From: Bolinopsis microptera
Taxonomy: Eukaryota > Ctenophora > Tentaculata > Lobata > Bolinopsidae
DNA length: 64,000 nt
Reading direction: 5' to 3'
NCBI RefSeq assembly: GCF_026151205.1
Contig: NC_087074.1
Coordinates: forward strand, 1,116,001 to 1,180,000
Shown here: piece after piece, positions 52,871 to 64,000 of the stretch
How the letters are laid out: each line of letters opens with the position of its first letter
How positions within the stretch are numbered: the stretch's first letter is position 1
Notes under the pieces: model-generated
The model's database searches: none
Told to the model about the DNA's origin: nothing
What the model saw: the letters and a program-made list of their open reading frames with translations, nothing else
Program-made: the position numbers and the translations under genes

Positions 52871-55800
52871 AAGCACTGCAGACAGATGGAGCTCCATGAT
52901 CTTTGTGAGACGCCCCAGGTAAACAAACTAGTAAAAGAATCCCTCAAGTATAATTATTGGTATAGTTTCAAGGGGATCATTGTAGAAATCTATTTCTACG
53001 GTCCATTAATTTGTGACTCACGGATTAAATCGAAGTTCTCAGAATAATTATTAAAAATTTAATCACAAAATATGAGCAAAAGTATGTCTCCCTAAGGGAA
53101 GAGAATGCATTCAATACACCCCTGACATGCAACCAGTGTGCAACCAGTACCGAATGAACAAAGCAACAAAGACCACCACCATCCTGAGCAGTGAGACTGT
53201 CCCTTACTGGGGTAAGTGAAACAAAAAACCAGTCCATAGGACTGCAAATTACTAATTTACTTTCGATTCGAAAGAATTGAATTGAAAATCATTCATGCTG
53301 GATAATTTATTGGTACTTTGGTAGCAACTGATCCTCTTATACACAATGAGATAATTTTTCTAATGAAAAGGAAGTGACTAGTTTTTAACCCTTATTTGAC
53401 AATAATATTTGCTAATAAGAAGCCGTGTTGTACGGTTATTAACTTTGAAGCTACGGTTAAAGTACGGTTATTAAATTTAAAGGTGATAAACTTTTCTGCC
53501 TGCTCAAAGTTCAAGCATGGCTTGGTACGAAATTTAAATAATAGAGTAGTGAAAAAACATAGAATTTAAGACAAAAATCGTCTGGCGACTGGCAGTCCTT
53601 GCGAGCTCCACAGAAAACCATGGCCCGAAGAATTTTAGAATTTGAGTGCATTTTTGCTAAAACCACTGAGCTTCGTCAAATTAGGGGCATAAACCAAGAG
53701 GCGAAAATAGTGGATTTCGATTGGCTGGCTGCCTCTGAAGCTGCTTGGTGAAATAGCGTAGGCATTAATACTAAACCAGCTAAAATCCTAAATATTTGAA
53801 AATTGGGCAGGACGAATTACGTGAAGTGGGTGCTGAGAGGACGAAAGAGGGCGCATTTATTCAGCTGCATTTCTCTGTTACTAGGGTGTTACTAGGGTGT
53901 TACTAGGGTGTTACTAGGGTGTTACTAGGGCATTTTATCAGCTGCGGACCTGGTTTATTTGTCGACTATTACAAAATTCGGAGCACGCCTTCATCTGCTC
54001 TGCATTTCTCTGCAAGCACACAATTTTAATTTATTGCGTTAACATTTAAAAAACATAAGCTGCTTACCATAATTAGGTGACGTAATCATTAATCTGTGCC
54101 TAGTTATAATAATCTGGAATGTGACACTTTTGTGAAATGTTAGTATAACTGTCTAAATGTTTCACAATAGGAGGGGGGGCCAACGCCCCAAAAGGCCCCA
54201 AAAAGCCCCGATTTCTAGGGCCCTTTTTGGATTTTCGATGCGTCTAGGTCCTTTTGGAGCCCTAGAATTAACTTCAATTTCATCAAGTTTGATATATGCT
54301 AAGTGCTTTAATGATATTATCTGACTACTTGCACAGTACTTTTATGTTTATTTGAGTGTATTTACATGGAGATTATGGTCCATAAACACTATCAAATAGT
54401 GGTCAGGGTCAAAAGGCCCCAAAAGGCCCCAAAAAGCCCCGATTTCTAGGGCCCTTTTCGGATTTTCGATGCGTCTAGGGCCTTTTAGGGCGTTGGCCCC
54501 CCCCCCCACAATATTATCAGTGGATTTCTATTGGAAGAACCTTAAGGTAGCAAAATCTGAAATAACAGCGAAGGTCACGACACGCCTTGTTTCCGGTTAT
54601 AATCAGCCCGTGATTTGAGATTAAATAATAGTGCGATATCACCGGAGTCAGAAAAGCAGGGAACAATTGTGGGGGATACTATTGTGATAATAATTTCGGC
54701 TTCCATCGGGAGACAATAATTGCTGGAGATGAATAAAATCAAATTACAATGGCACTACCGTAGTAGTGAATGGTGGTGATTAGTAGAGACTCTCCTTAGA
54801 ATTCTAAAAATACCACGTATATAGTGTTGGGGTCCTGATTTTGCTGCAGTAAATCTTCACAGAAAAGACTATAATCGTTCCTCAAAAGAGAATTAAATCG
54901 GCACCTGGACAACTTTCTTGCAATCATTTCGTGGGATAGTTGGAGTTAATTTTTGCAACCAAAATCTCCGTTCACCACGATATCCTAGATCGATGGAAAC
55001 TTTCTGCTGAATTTGCTACTACTTACTTGATCTGATCAACAGATAATTAACTTAAGAAAATTTCTCTAGAAATCATTATAAGTTATATATATAGCTGACG
55101 GACTGAAGAAAAAATAATACGAAAATTACTTCAGAGGAAATTATGAATTACTGAAAGAAGCAAATATTTTTGCTATTATAACTAAAAGCGAAGACATCGG
55201 ACAATATTAAATATATTACTTTTATGTCCCAAAGTAATTTCCGATAGGAGAATAGCTCTCCACCCCATATGAATGAAAAATTTAATCACGGTAGGTAACA
55301 TCAAGACCAATCCAACATTCGAATGAACATACATAACAATCATTTTTCTGCAATTAGCAGCATACTATATTTTTTAAAACTAATTACAACACTACAAATC
55401 TATTACATTTATTGAGAACTATATAATATAACGTGATGGAAATATTTTAAACGGCATATCCTGTCCAAACCCAGGATGCACTACATGAAGAATTCGTTGT
55501 TACTTTGTTTGAAAAGCATTAGTATATAACAATTTTTCCGCAAAAGGAGGCTGAAATTGAAAATAAGTTCTACATTAAATATAAATGTGTCCGCTAACCC
55601 CAACCCCTTATTTTCAGACGCAGCCCCACCAGTAATACTGCTGATAACCGGTAACCAGACCGTTGCACCAGGAGAGCCGTTTGAGATACGGTGCATGGCT
55701 GAGGGAGCCCCAGCTCCCTTTATCGAGATAGTTTATAAGGAAGACGCTGATCTTAGTCCGGTACGAAACTTAGAACTTAAACTTAGAAATAGAACTTAAA

Positions 55801-58800
55801 GTGAGTTAAAACTAAAGTAGTGCGCTTCAAAGTGAACACATACGCTTGTTTGACCATGTCAAAGTGAACGCATACGCTTGTTTGACTGTGTCAATTTGGC
55901 TCGATGCCAAAACAGAAATATTTCTGTTTGATTAGTTAGAGAGTCCTGCATAGTGGGACGCCCTGGTCATCCAGTTGCGATTCTGAGACTGCAGGTTTCC
56001 CCTCATCACACCCTCAGTGACCAGCTCTCTTTGAGAGAAGGTTTCTTTAACTCCACCTCTAAAACTCCGCTTAGAACTGGAGGTTTCTTTAACTCTACCT
56101 CTAAAACTCCGCTTAGAACTGGAGGTTTCTTTAACTCCACCTCTAAAACTCCGCTTAGAACTGGAGGTTTCTTTAACTCCACCTCTAAAACTCCGCTTAG
56201 AACTGGAGGTTTCTTTAACTCCACCTCTAAAACTCCGCTTAGAACTGGAGTTTTCTTTAACTCCAAGTCTAAAACTCCGCTTAGAACTGGAGGTTTCTTT
56301 AACTCCACCTCTAAAACTCCGCTTAGAACTGGAGGTTTCTTTAACTCCACCTCTAAAACTCCGCTTAGAACTGGAGGTTTCTTTAACTCCAAGTCTAAAA
56401 CTCCGCTTAGAACTGGAGGTTTCTTTAACTCCACCTCTAAAACTCCGCTTATAGAACTGGAGGTTTCTTTAACTCCACCTCTAAAACTCCGCTTAGAACT
56501 GGAGGTTTCTTTAACTCCAAGTCTTAAACTCCGCTTAGAACTGGAGGTTTCTTTAACTCCACCTCTAAAACTCCGCTTAGAACTGGAGGTTTCTTTAACT
56601 CCACCTCTAAAACTCCGCTTAGAACTGGAGGTTTCTTTAACTCCACCTCTAAAACTCCGCTTAGAACTGGAGGTTTCTTTAACTCCACCTCTAAAACTCC
56701 GCTTAGAACTGGAGGTTTCTTTAACTCCACCTCTAAAACTCCGCTTAGAACTGGAGGTTTCTTTAACTCCACCTCTAAAACTCCGCTTAGAACTGGAGGT
56801 TTCTTTAACTCCACCTCTAAAACTCCGCTTAGAACTGGAGGTTTCTTTAACTCCAAGTCTAAAACTCCGCTTAGAACTGGAGGTTTCTTTAACTCCACCT
56901 CTAAAACTCCGCTTATAGAACTGGAGGTTTCTTTAACTCCACCTCTAAAACTCCGCGTAGAACTGGAGGTTTCTTTAACTCCAAGTCTAAAACTCCGCTT
57001 AGAACTGGAGGTTTCTTTAACTCCACCTCTAAAACTCCGCTTAGAACTGGAGGTTTCTTTAACTCCACCTCTAAAACTCCGCTTAGAACTGGAGGTTTCT
57101 TTAACTCCAAGTCTAAAACTCCGCTTAGAACTGGAGGTTTCTTTAACTCCACCTCTAAAACTCCGCTTATAGAACTGGAGGTTTCTTTAACTCCACCTCT
57201 AAAACTCCGCTTAGAACTGGAGGTTTCTTTAACTCCAAGTCTAAAACTCCGCTTAGAACTGGAGGTTTCTTTAACTCCACCTCTAAAACTCCGCTTAGAA
57301 CTGGAGGTTTCTTTAACTCCACCTCTAAAACTCCGCTTAGAACTGGAGGTTTCTTTAACTCCACCTCTAAAACTCCGCTTAGAACTGGAGGATTCTTTAA
57401 CTCCACCTCTAAAACTCCGCTTATAGAACTGGAGGTTTCTTTAACTCCACCTCTAAAACTCCGCTTAGAACTGGAGGTTTCTTTAACTCCACCTCTAAAA
57501 CTCCGCTTAGAACTGGAGGTTTCTTTAACTCCACCTCTAAAACTCCGCTTAGAACTGGAGGTTTCCTTAACTCCACCTCTAAAACTCCGCTTAGAACTGG
57601 AGGTTTCTTTAACTCCACCTCTAAAACTCCGCTTACCCTCAGGTACCTGGCTCTGTCTCCAACTCGGTGGATATTGAGAAGCGAGCAGTGCAAACAATGA
57701 TGGCCCAAACTTATGCTATAGAACAAGACGAGGGCTGGTATAGATGTGTGGCTAAGAATGGGGAGGGAGTTATCTATGAGGATACCTACCTTACTATCGG
57801 TGGTAAGTTCCGTGGAAACCTTTTAACTTCATAGTTCCTTAGCTGTAAAGTCTGCCTGCAAAGTCCGCCTGCTCATTTTAGGAACTCCTCTCCGATATTA
57901 TGCAGTAACGAAGCCTGAAGCTAATCACTAATTTATGCTATTAAAAGTTCGGATGATTATACAGATCGCAGATTAATCTCTCTGGTCATTTTCCGAGGAA
58001 AGATTGAACCTTTAAATGTTTGAAAGTCTCCTTATTATAATTTAATCACAGGATTGATAATAATATAATACAGTAATATATACTGTAACACACTATCATT
58101 AACTATCATTGTCACAATGTTTGTACCAGTACAGGGTTTGAATCAGGATGAAGTCTAGTAAATCAATGGACCTGTCAAGGGGGGTTTCTTAAAGGGACCC
58201 GGGACATACACCTACAAATAACAATAATGCCAGAAACCAAACAATATGACATCTAATAGAGCTTCTGGGGTTGCGATGCTTCTAAGGAAATTAATGCAAA
58301 TCAAACCCCAAAATCCTTGTAAAAGCCTGTGAACCCTTGTAACTTATTATTCGCATATCGACGAAGGACAAATCAAAAATGACATCGTAAATCTGCAACA
58401 CTAATGCAAACGCATCAAATCTGCAACCTAAATAAACTGTTAAAATCATTGATCCAAAAACCCACACAACGATTCAATCTAGCTAAAAAACTATAAGTCA
58501 GCTATAAGTGAACTTTAAGTCAGCTTTAAATCAGCTATAAGTATGCTATAGGACAACTATCTGTCAGACCTGTGACTGTGTTGTAATGACCCGGAGACAT
58601 GCTGAATTGTCTGGGACCCGCCTAAAAGCAGCGCCTGGCAGATATATCAACCAGCAGATCGCTTTCTGACAGAAGAAGCATCTATCAAAGGTATCATTTA
58701 GGATGCCGGCTTAGTTTGAGCTACTTTTAACAGTGCTTCTATGTGTTAAAAGTCCTCCTTAAATGGCATGAATTTTGTAGCTTTGCAACTCTCCTTTAGA

Positions 58801-61800
58801 AATTATACTTATTATACTTATAGGTTAAGTCGTAAAAATTAATTCTTCGGTATTAAAAAGTATCCTCGTAAGGTTTGTTAAAATTCATTCATTCTGGATT
58901 ACAGACGCTGTTTACCTTTAATCATTATCGCTTATACGGGCAACATGCTATTCAGATTTAGATATAATCTCATCATGGGTAAAATATCATTTAATACTGC
59001 TCAAAAGCTTGATTTTGGATTAACAGTCAACGCTGAGTCAATCAAGCGTCAGTACGGTTAGCAGACACATGTTTAGTGACTGGTCAACAGTGGGGTACAG
59101 AGTTTATGATTAGAAATCAGTCTCTACCTCTCTATATTCGTCAGAATTATATGGTCATTAATGAAGACATGTTGCAAATGTTAATCAAGTTTTAACATTG
59201 CATGAATGCAAACCTTTCCTATTTTCTCGAGTTTTATCGACGGAACAATCAATTTTAAATGGAATAGAAAAATGTATCTTTTAATCCACATGCTTATAAA
59301 AGCCGCCAACTCGACTCTATGATTAGCTCATTAGGTTTCAAAGCGTCAAGCCGACAGTTATCCAAATACTTTCAAATATTTTCACAAATCTCGAACGATC
59401 AGTACCACCTTATAAGTGTCTTTGTAATATCTTCTCTAGCTTCTTATGTGTTAAGACAGAGGCTTCTAACTCCACAAGTTCACAACAAATTCGCGACAAA
59501 ATGGCATAGTGAAAGACTTACAAATTCAAAATTTACCAATCGGTAAATCGGCAACACCCCAACTCAATAGAAAGAGCCCAAATTCTCCAAATCTTTTAGA
59601 GGATGCACTTGGCCGCGGGGAAAACTTCGCACCTCTTGATTTCTATAATCTACAAAGAGAGAACGAGGTGTCTTGAGGTCGCGGGGAAAACTTCGCACCT
59701 CTTGATTTCTATAATCTACAAACAGAGAACCAAGTGTCTTGAGGTCGCGGGGAAAACTTCGCACTTCTTGATTTCTATAATCTACAAACAGAGAACCAAG
59801 TGTCTTGAGGTCGCGGGGAAAACTTCGCACCTCTTGATTTCTATAATCTACAAACAGAGAACCAAGTGTCTTGAGGTCGCGGGGAAAACTTCGCACCTCT
59901 TGATTTCTATAATCTACAAACAGAGAACCAAGTGTCTTGAGGTCGCGGGGAAAACTTCGCACCTCTTGATTTCTATAATCTACAAAGAGAGAACCAAGTG
60001 TCTTGAGACTAGGGTTACTAGGGTGTTACTATGGTGTTACTAAGTGTTACTATGGTGTTACTAGGGTGTTACTAGGGTGTTACTAGGGTGTTACTAGGGT
60101 GTTACTAAGGTGTTACTAGGGTAAACTTCGCACCTCTTATTTCTATAATCTTCAAAGAGAGAACCAAGTTTCTTGAGACTAGGGTTACTAGGGTGTTACT
60201 AGGGTGTTACTAGGTGTTACTAGGGTGTTACTTCGCACCTCTTGATTTCTATAATCTACAAACAGAGAACCAAGTTTCTTGAGACTAGGGTTACTAGGGT
60301 GTTACTAGGGTGTTACTAGGTGTTACTAGGGTGTTACTAGGGTAAAATTCACACCTCTTGATTTCTGTAATCTACAAAGAGAGAACCAAGTGTCTTGAGA
60401 CCACCACTCGTAGGCACATTAAAAAAGGAATGAGAAAAATCAGAAAACTCTCAACTTCTTGGTCACACTATATAATATGTTGATGATATATCACATATAA
60501 CGTAAACCTGATCAAGAAGAAATTGAGAGTAAAATCTTGGTAACATGGTAATACACGTTCAGACTTTCCGATTTCATTATTAAGATGTTATTGTTACGGC
60601 TTGTCCAGTTCTTTTAGGCGCGGAATTTTATGAAAATGTGAACTTTTTTCAACTGTACCTCCTCGGTTATAGTGACTCGCGAAGGATTATAGTCCATTAT
60701 TCCTTATAAGGGCATCACGTGGTGTTTAGTTAGTATTCTACAAATTCTAGCAGACTAACTAAACTGTTTACTATCTAACTGCAAAGGATTATAGTCCATT
60801 ATTCCTTATAAGGGCATCACGTGGTGTATAGTCCATTATTCTACAAATTCTAGCTGGCTAACTAAACTTTTTACTATTTCACTGGTTTGAAGTACATATT
60901 ATATTGATTTCGAGAATTATTATTTATTATTAGAGTTTCAAACCAAATTAGATTTCTTTTCAAAGCATTCAATATTTGTATAAATATAATCCACACCTAC
61001 TAACCCAATCTCCAAACTCCTTCTATTTTCCCCCACTTTTCTTACTCTCGTACTTCCTCAGATTTATGTGACACAGTGGTATGTGATGCACCCCAAGTTT
61101 GTAAAGCAGACTACGATCTCGGAATAGCAGAATGTTCGTGTCCCTTCTGTACTTGGGAAAACTACGAGACCGATCCTAACCTCTACTGTGGTAAGTACCC
61201 TGGTTACCTGGTTACCTGGTTACCTGGTTACCTGGTTACCTGGTTACCTGGTTACCTGGTTACCTGGTTACCTGGTTACCTGGTTACCTGGTTACCTGGT
61301 TACCTGGTTACCTGGTTACCTGGTTACCTGGTTACCTGGTTACCTGGTTACCTGGTTACCTGGTTACCTGGTTACCTGGTTACCTGGTTGCCTGGTTACC
61401 TGGTTACCTGGTTACCTGGTTACCTGGTTACCTGGTAATGTTCTTGTCCCTTCTGTACTTGGGAAAACTACGAGACCGATCCTAACCGCTACTGTGGTAA
61501 GTAAGGACCTGTGCTTGAAAAAGGAGAGAGAGAGAGAGGGCATAACAAAATTGCCTCCCCATTCAATGAAATTACAAACATTCAACCCTAGAGTAAAAAG
61601 GTTAAATGCTAGCCCACACACCATCACATGAAATACAAGGTAACCTAACTTCCAAAATGTTGTCTACTTAATTTACAAAGGAATGTTGTCGCAGGAACGG
61701 ATTGTGGCGTATACTACTCACGGTGCTCCATCGAAGAGGAGAAGTGCAAGGGAGTAGATCTTGACATCTTCCACGACGGTGTTTGCTCCTCCTTCAGTAA

Positions 61801-64000
61801 GCAATCCAATAATATCCTAGGATCTTCAATCGACCATTAATTGTCAAAAGCAATCAATGTTGCCCTCATACTAGAAATGTTCAACGAGTGTTCAACTGGA
61901 TCACTGTATACAAACCTGCCATTTTTAACCGCCCCATCTTTCATGGAATGAATGAGATATTTGTATCCCCCTTGGATGATTAAAAAACCATCACAAAGGG
62001 GTAGCTAACCAGGTCGGCTGACCGCGAATGGTGTGATATTGATAAAAAGCATATTTCACCAAAACGAACCCTCTCTAGGTTTGCCTGAATACTCGTACGA
62101 AGAGCTACAAGAAACGGAAGTTTATTACGGGGACGAGGTTGAGTTGGCCTGCAGAGGAATTCCTGCTGGAGACACCCCTGGACCAGAACCAAGAATCATG
62201 TACATATCTTACATACCAATCACTGTGTTCTCACAACTCTCAGATGCTAATATGCATTGAAACTGTTCTGGAAACTCTGCTAATCCTGATATATTGTAGT
62301 AACCACCTAGAAACATGTCTCCACTAACACTCCCACATATCTCCACATATCTCCACTAACCCTCCCACCTGCAGGTGGTACCAAGATTGGGGAGCAGATA
62401 TGGGCGGCAGGGAGCTGATAGGAGAGGGTAACACCATCACCTACACAATCACACTGTCCCGAGCTGATATAGTCTGTGTGGGGGTACATTGTCCTTCTGC
62501 GCCTCTACAAAGAGCCACGACTGATATTAACCACTTCAGACTAGCTGTCCCCCAGGAACCAACGGTGAGCGGGGCTCCTCTAATTTAATTTTACAGTTTA
62601 AGCGGGAACTTTATTCAGTGAATAAAGATTTGCGTGAATAAATTATTCACGCAAATCTCGCCCCCATCTCCCAAGCTATTATTGGAAGATATAATAATCA
62701 TCTTTAAATATAAATTTGATACCAACACTTTAATGACTGTTGCAGCTTAGAACCTCTTTCAGACACCTCCAACTCCATCTCCGACACCCACGCCCCGAAT
62801 TATAACCCCGGAGCCCTTGTCAAGTACAGAATCCCGTCTCTACGAATCCACGTCCCCCTACCTCATCCCCACCACACCTCTTCCACCTACATTAAGAGCA
62901 GACGGTGGCTCCGTATGTCAAATTATGGGAGATCCTATAGTGTCCACATTCGACAACAGATGGTAAGTCGTGGAGAAGCTTTTATTTAAACTTTTAAAGT
63001 AATTATAGTTTAATAGTTTTCAACTAAAGTAGTTACAGTTTAAAAGTTTTAAATTAAACTTAAAGTAGTTATAGTAAAAATGGTTTGAATTAAATTTTTT
63101 TGAATTACAAAACGATTATTAATAAAACAATCAAACCATTCAGTGATAAAATATGAACATAATGTTCATAACCTGACCAGTTATTCATGTTAAGGGTCGA
63201 GATAAATTGTCGATATAAACTGTCGATATAAACAAATGAATTGGTTCATTTTCAGTTTACTTCATAGAACAAAGCAGAGATATATCTATTATCACTTATC
63301 AGCATACATCATATATCATACATGTATCTTGATTCATCAAATCGCGGTGAACGGGTCTGTGAGTTTTAATAAGCTGATTAGAAGCGAACCAAGAACCATT
63401 GTCATATCCTAGACTCATTTCAAGAGTTATTTTATGCTCAACTGATAAAGGTTAAATGAATTAATGTGTCATGCAATTTATGTAGCGATCTAGGTTGAGA
63501 CACGTAAACGTTATGTGCTGTGAAATTGAATATATATATATTTCGATCAATTGAAAAGCAAGGTTGCTGGCACAGTTTTATCATTACGTCACTTACACCA
63601 CAAGCTGCTCATCAAGTCATGGACATAGAATGTACCAGCCCTTAAATTTGAAACTCAATAAATCTAAGTCTGAATGTTTTTCAAGTACACAGATAAATGG
63701 AATGACGCCACTAAGAACATTTTTCTTAGTGGAGACATAAGGGGTCGTCGGCAAAACCAACAAACTTAGGCCATTGGTAATGGTAAACCTAACTAAAGAA
63801 TCTAATACTAAATCAATAATTAATCCTTCAATTGGTCACATAAACAATTAGTAAACTGAACAATTAAATAACTAAACAATTAATACCCGTACTATTTGTC
63901 AGGTACAAACAAGACGGCGTGTGCACGTACGTTCTTGCGATGGACTGCAGGTTCGCTCAGTGGTTTGTTTACGGACGGTTCATGCAGTACGGTGAAACCA
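52827..64000 (+). CDS. secreted Ig / follistatin-Kazal / Ig / vWD protein, at least ten exons, partial
   Basis: Exons 52827-52918, 53097-53211, 55618-55760, 57643-57802, 61062-61190, 61695-61796, 62079-62199, 62375-62564, 62763-62962 and 63903 to beyond 64000 join in phase throughout (about 449 residues). Order: a Cys segment (DLCETPQGRECIQYTPDMQP), Ig domain 1 split by an intron (PFEIRCMAEG ... DEGWYRCVAKNGEG), a follistatin-like module (CDTVVCDAPQVC, CSCPFC), a Kazal-like module (YCGTDCGVYYSRC), Ig domain 2 (VELACRGIPAG, MWYQDW), a Pro/Thr linker (TPPTPSPTPTPR) and the start of a vWD domain (CQIMGDPIVSTFDNRW, GVCTYVLAMDC). All are extracellular folds, so a matrix, mucus or adhesion role is inferred. 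Signal peptide and C-terminus lie outside the visible exons. Minisatellites occupy or abut three exon boundaries. No named orthologue is claimed. Confidence 0.85.
53878..53936. repeat. 11-bp (TGTTACTAGGG)n array
   Basis: Five near-perfect units. The same 11-bp unit forms arrays at 60002-60121, 60178-60230 and 60288-60345 in another intron of the same gene. Confidence 0.9.
54170..54507. mobile_element. GC-rich non-autonomous transposon with (C)ACAATA target duplication
   Basis: The left end GGGGGGGCCAACGCCCCAAA and the right end (complement) GGGGCCAACGCCCTAAAAGG are inverted repeats. CACAATA flanks both sides (54163-54169 and 54507-54513). About 60 bp next to each end (AAAGCCCCGATTTCTAGGGC, GGATTTTCGATGCGTCTAGG) is also repeated in direct orientation, and each such part is itself partly palindromic. 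It has no coding capacity. The superfamily is not certain, as a 6-7-bp duplication fits hAT-like or related groups only loosely. Confidence 0.7.
55761..57642 (+). repeat. intron inside Ig domain 1, filled by a 42-bp minisatellite (about 38 units)
   Basis: From about 56037 to 57636 the unit GGAGGTTTCTTTAACTCCAC + CTCTAAAACTCCGCTTAGAACT is repeated. Variants CCAAGTCT and CTTATAGAACT (+2) recur at intervals, indicating block duplication. The unit length is a multiple of three, so long frames exist on both strands, but the +2 variants break them. The splice acceptor of the next exon (CTTACCCTCAG, 57632-57642) follows directly after the last unit. Confidence 0.93.
59603..60007. repeat. 66-bp minisatellite, about six units
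   Basis: Units contain GTCGCGGGGAAAACTTCGCA and CCTCTTGATTTCTATAATCT. Partial units recur at about 60124-60175, 60231-60280 and 60346-60400, alternating with the 11-bp TTACTAGGGTG arrays. The resulting open frames (..SFPRDLKTLGSLFVDYRNQE..) are by-products of the multiple-of-three unit. Confidence 0.9.
60002..60345. repeat. 11-bp (TTACTAGGGTG)n arrays interleaved with 66-bp repeat pieces
   Basis: Three arrays of TTACTAGGGTG are separated by pieces of the 66-bp unit. The alternation looks like a compound repeat that expanded as blocks. Confidence 0.85.
60682..60884. repeat. ~100-bp tandem duplication
   Basis: AAGGATTATAGTCCATTATT, CCTTATAAGGGCATCACGTG and TTCTACAAATTCTAGC occur twice in the same order. 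The unit includes the palindromes CCTTATAAGG and CACGTG. Confidence 0.85.
61191..61500 (+). repeat. 8-bp (TTACCTGG)n array between two copies of an exon tail
   Basis: The array (about 61199-61436, some 29 units, one TTGCCTGG) starts in the donor region of exon 61062-61190. It is followed at about 61437-61497 by a second copy of that exon's last ~60 bases (TGTCCCTTCTGTACTTGGGA ... CTACTGTG) with its own GTAAGT donor. The second copy lacks an acceptor of its own. Confidence 0.9.
62963..63902 (+). other. intron within the vWD domain
   Basis: Donor GTAAGT at 62963 and acceptor TTTGTCAG at 63902 split the Trp codon of DNRW (phase 2). AT-rich, nothing else recognised. Confidence 0.75.

Larger units (their letters stand above)
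53212..55617. other. intron of the extracellular-protein gene
   Basis: Runs from donor GTAAGT at 53212 to acceptor TTTTCAG at 55617, phase 1. It holds a short TTACTAGGGTG array and one transposon-like element (separate entries). The remainder is AT-rich with nothing recognised. Confidence 0.7.
57803..61061 (+). other. intron of the extracellular-protein gene
   Basis: Donor GTAAGT at 57803, acceptor TTCCTCAG at 61061, phase 1. 57.8-59.6 kb shows nothing recognised. 59.6-60.4 kb is tandem repeats. 60682-60884 is a two-unit duplication (separate entries). Confidence 0.75.

Noticed and set aside
55953-57726. 321-codon and other frames over the 42-bp array
   Set aside because: Located within an intron whose flanking exons join in phase; recurrent +2 variants break the frames.

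Overview
The window reads as nuclear DNA of an animal, most likely a marine invertebrate such as a cnidarian (the phylum is an inference). It is AT-rich, its genes have short exons with GT..AG introns, and the recognisable proteins are animal families: rhodopsin-like GPCRs, an SLC22-type carrier and an Ig/follistatin/Kazal/vWD extracellular protein. Much of the rest is tandem repeats and remains of LINEs and small DNA transposons. No bacterial-type operon, rRNA, tRNA or CRISPR array was recognised.

Layout. 0-9 kb: a terminal exon with one membrane helix and a poly-Cys tail (minus), a 13-bp array of about 1.2 kb, a LINE fragment between long direct repeats, a non-autonomous hAT-like element with a perfect 8-bp target duplication, and a 560-bp GA tract. 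9-10.4 kb: an intronless membrane protein built from two copies of a four-helix unit with a PPPY tail (minus). 13.2-14.2 kb: last three exons of a GPCR (minus). 14.8-15.8 kb (minus) and 20.8-21.8 kb (plus): two intronless GPCR paralogues arranged head to head. 23.1-24.2 kb: 54-bp hairpin minisatellite. 24.6-25.2 kb: a small transposon-like element. 25.7-29.6 kb: a nine-exon SLC22-like transporter (plus), followed at once by a 376-base stretch with no G. 30.9-32.0 kb: TM1-TM4 exons of a GPCR (minus). 32.4-32.9 kb: decayed LINE ORF1. 33.7-50 kb: no gene recognised, with hairpin repeats and a 950-bp GA tract. 50-64 kb: a 2.8-kb minisatellite that ends exactly in the first visible exon of a large secreted protein gene (plus), which runs off the right edge inside a vWD domain.

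The strongest theme is tandem repetition across exon-intron boundaries. In the extracellular-protein gene and the transporter, repeat units carry copies of real splice sites together with adjoining coding sequence: the acceptor plus start of the 52.8-kb exon repeated about forty times, the tail and donor of transporter exon 4 present three times, and the tail and donor of the 61.1-kb exon present twice around an 8-bp array. The genes do not form an evident pathway. They are four receptors or receptor fragments, one solute carrier, two membrane proteins of unknown role and one secreted adhesive-type protein. All exon models come from reading frame, splice signals and phase agreement only.
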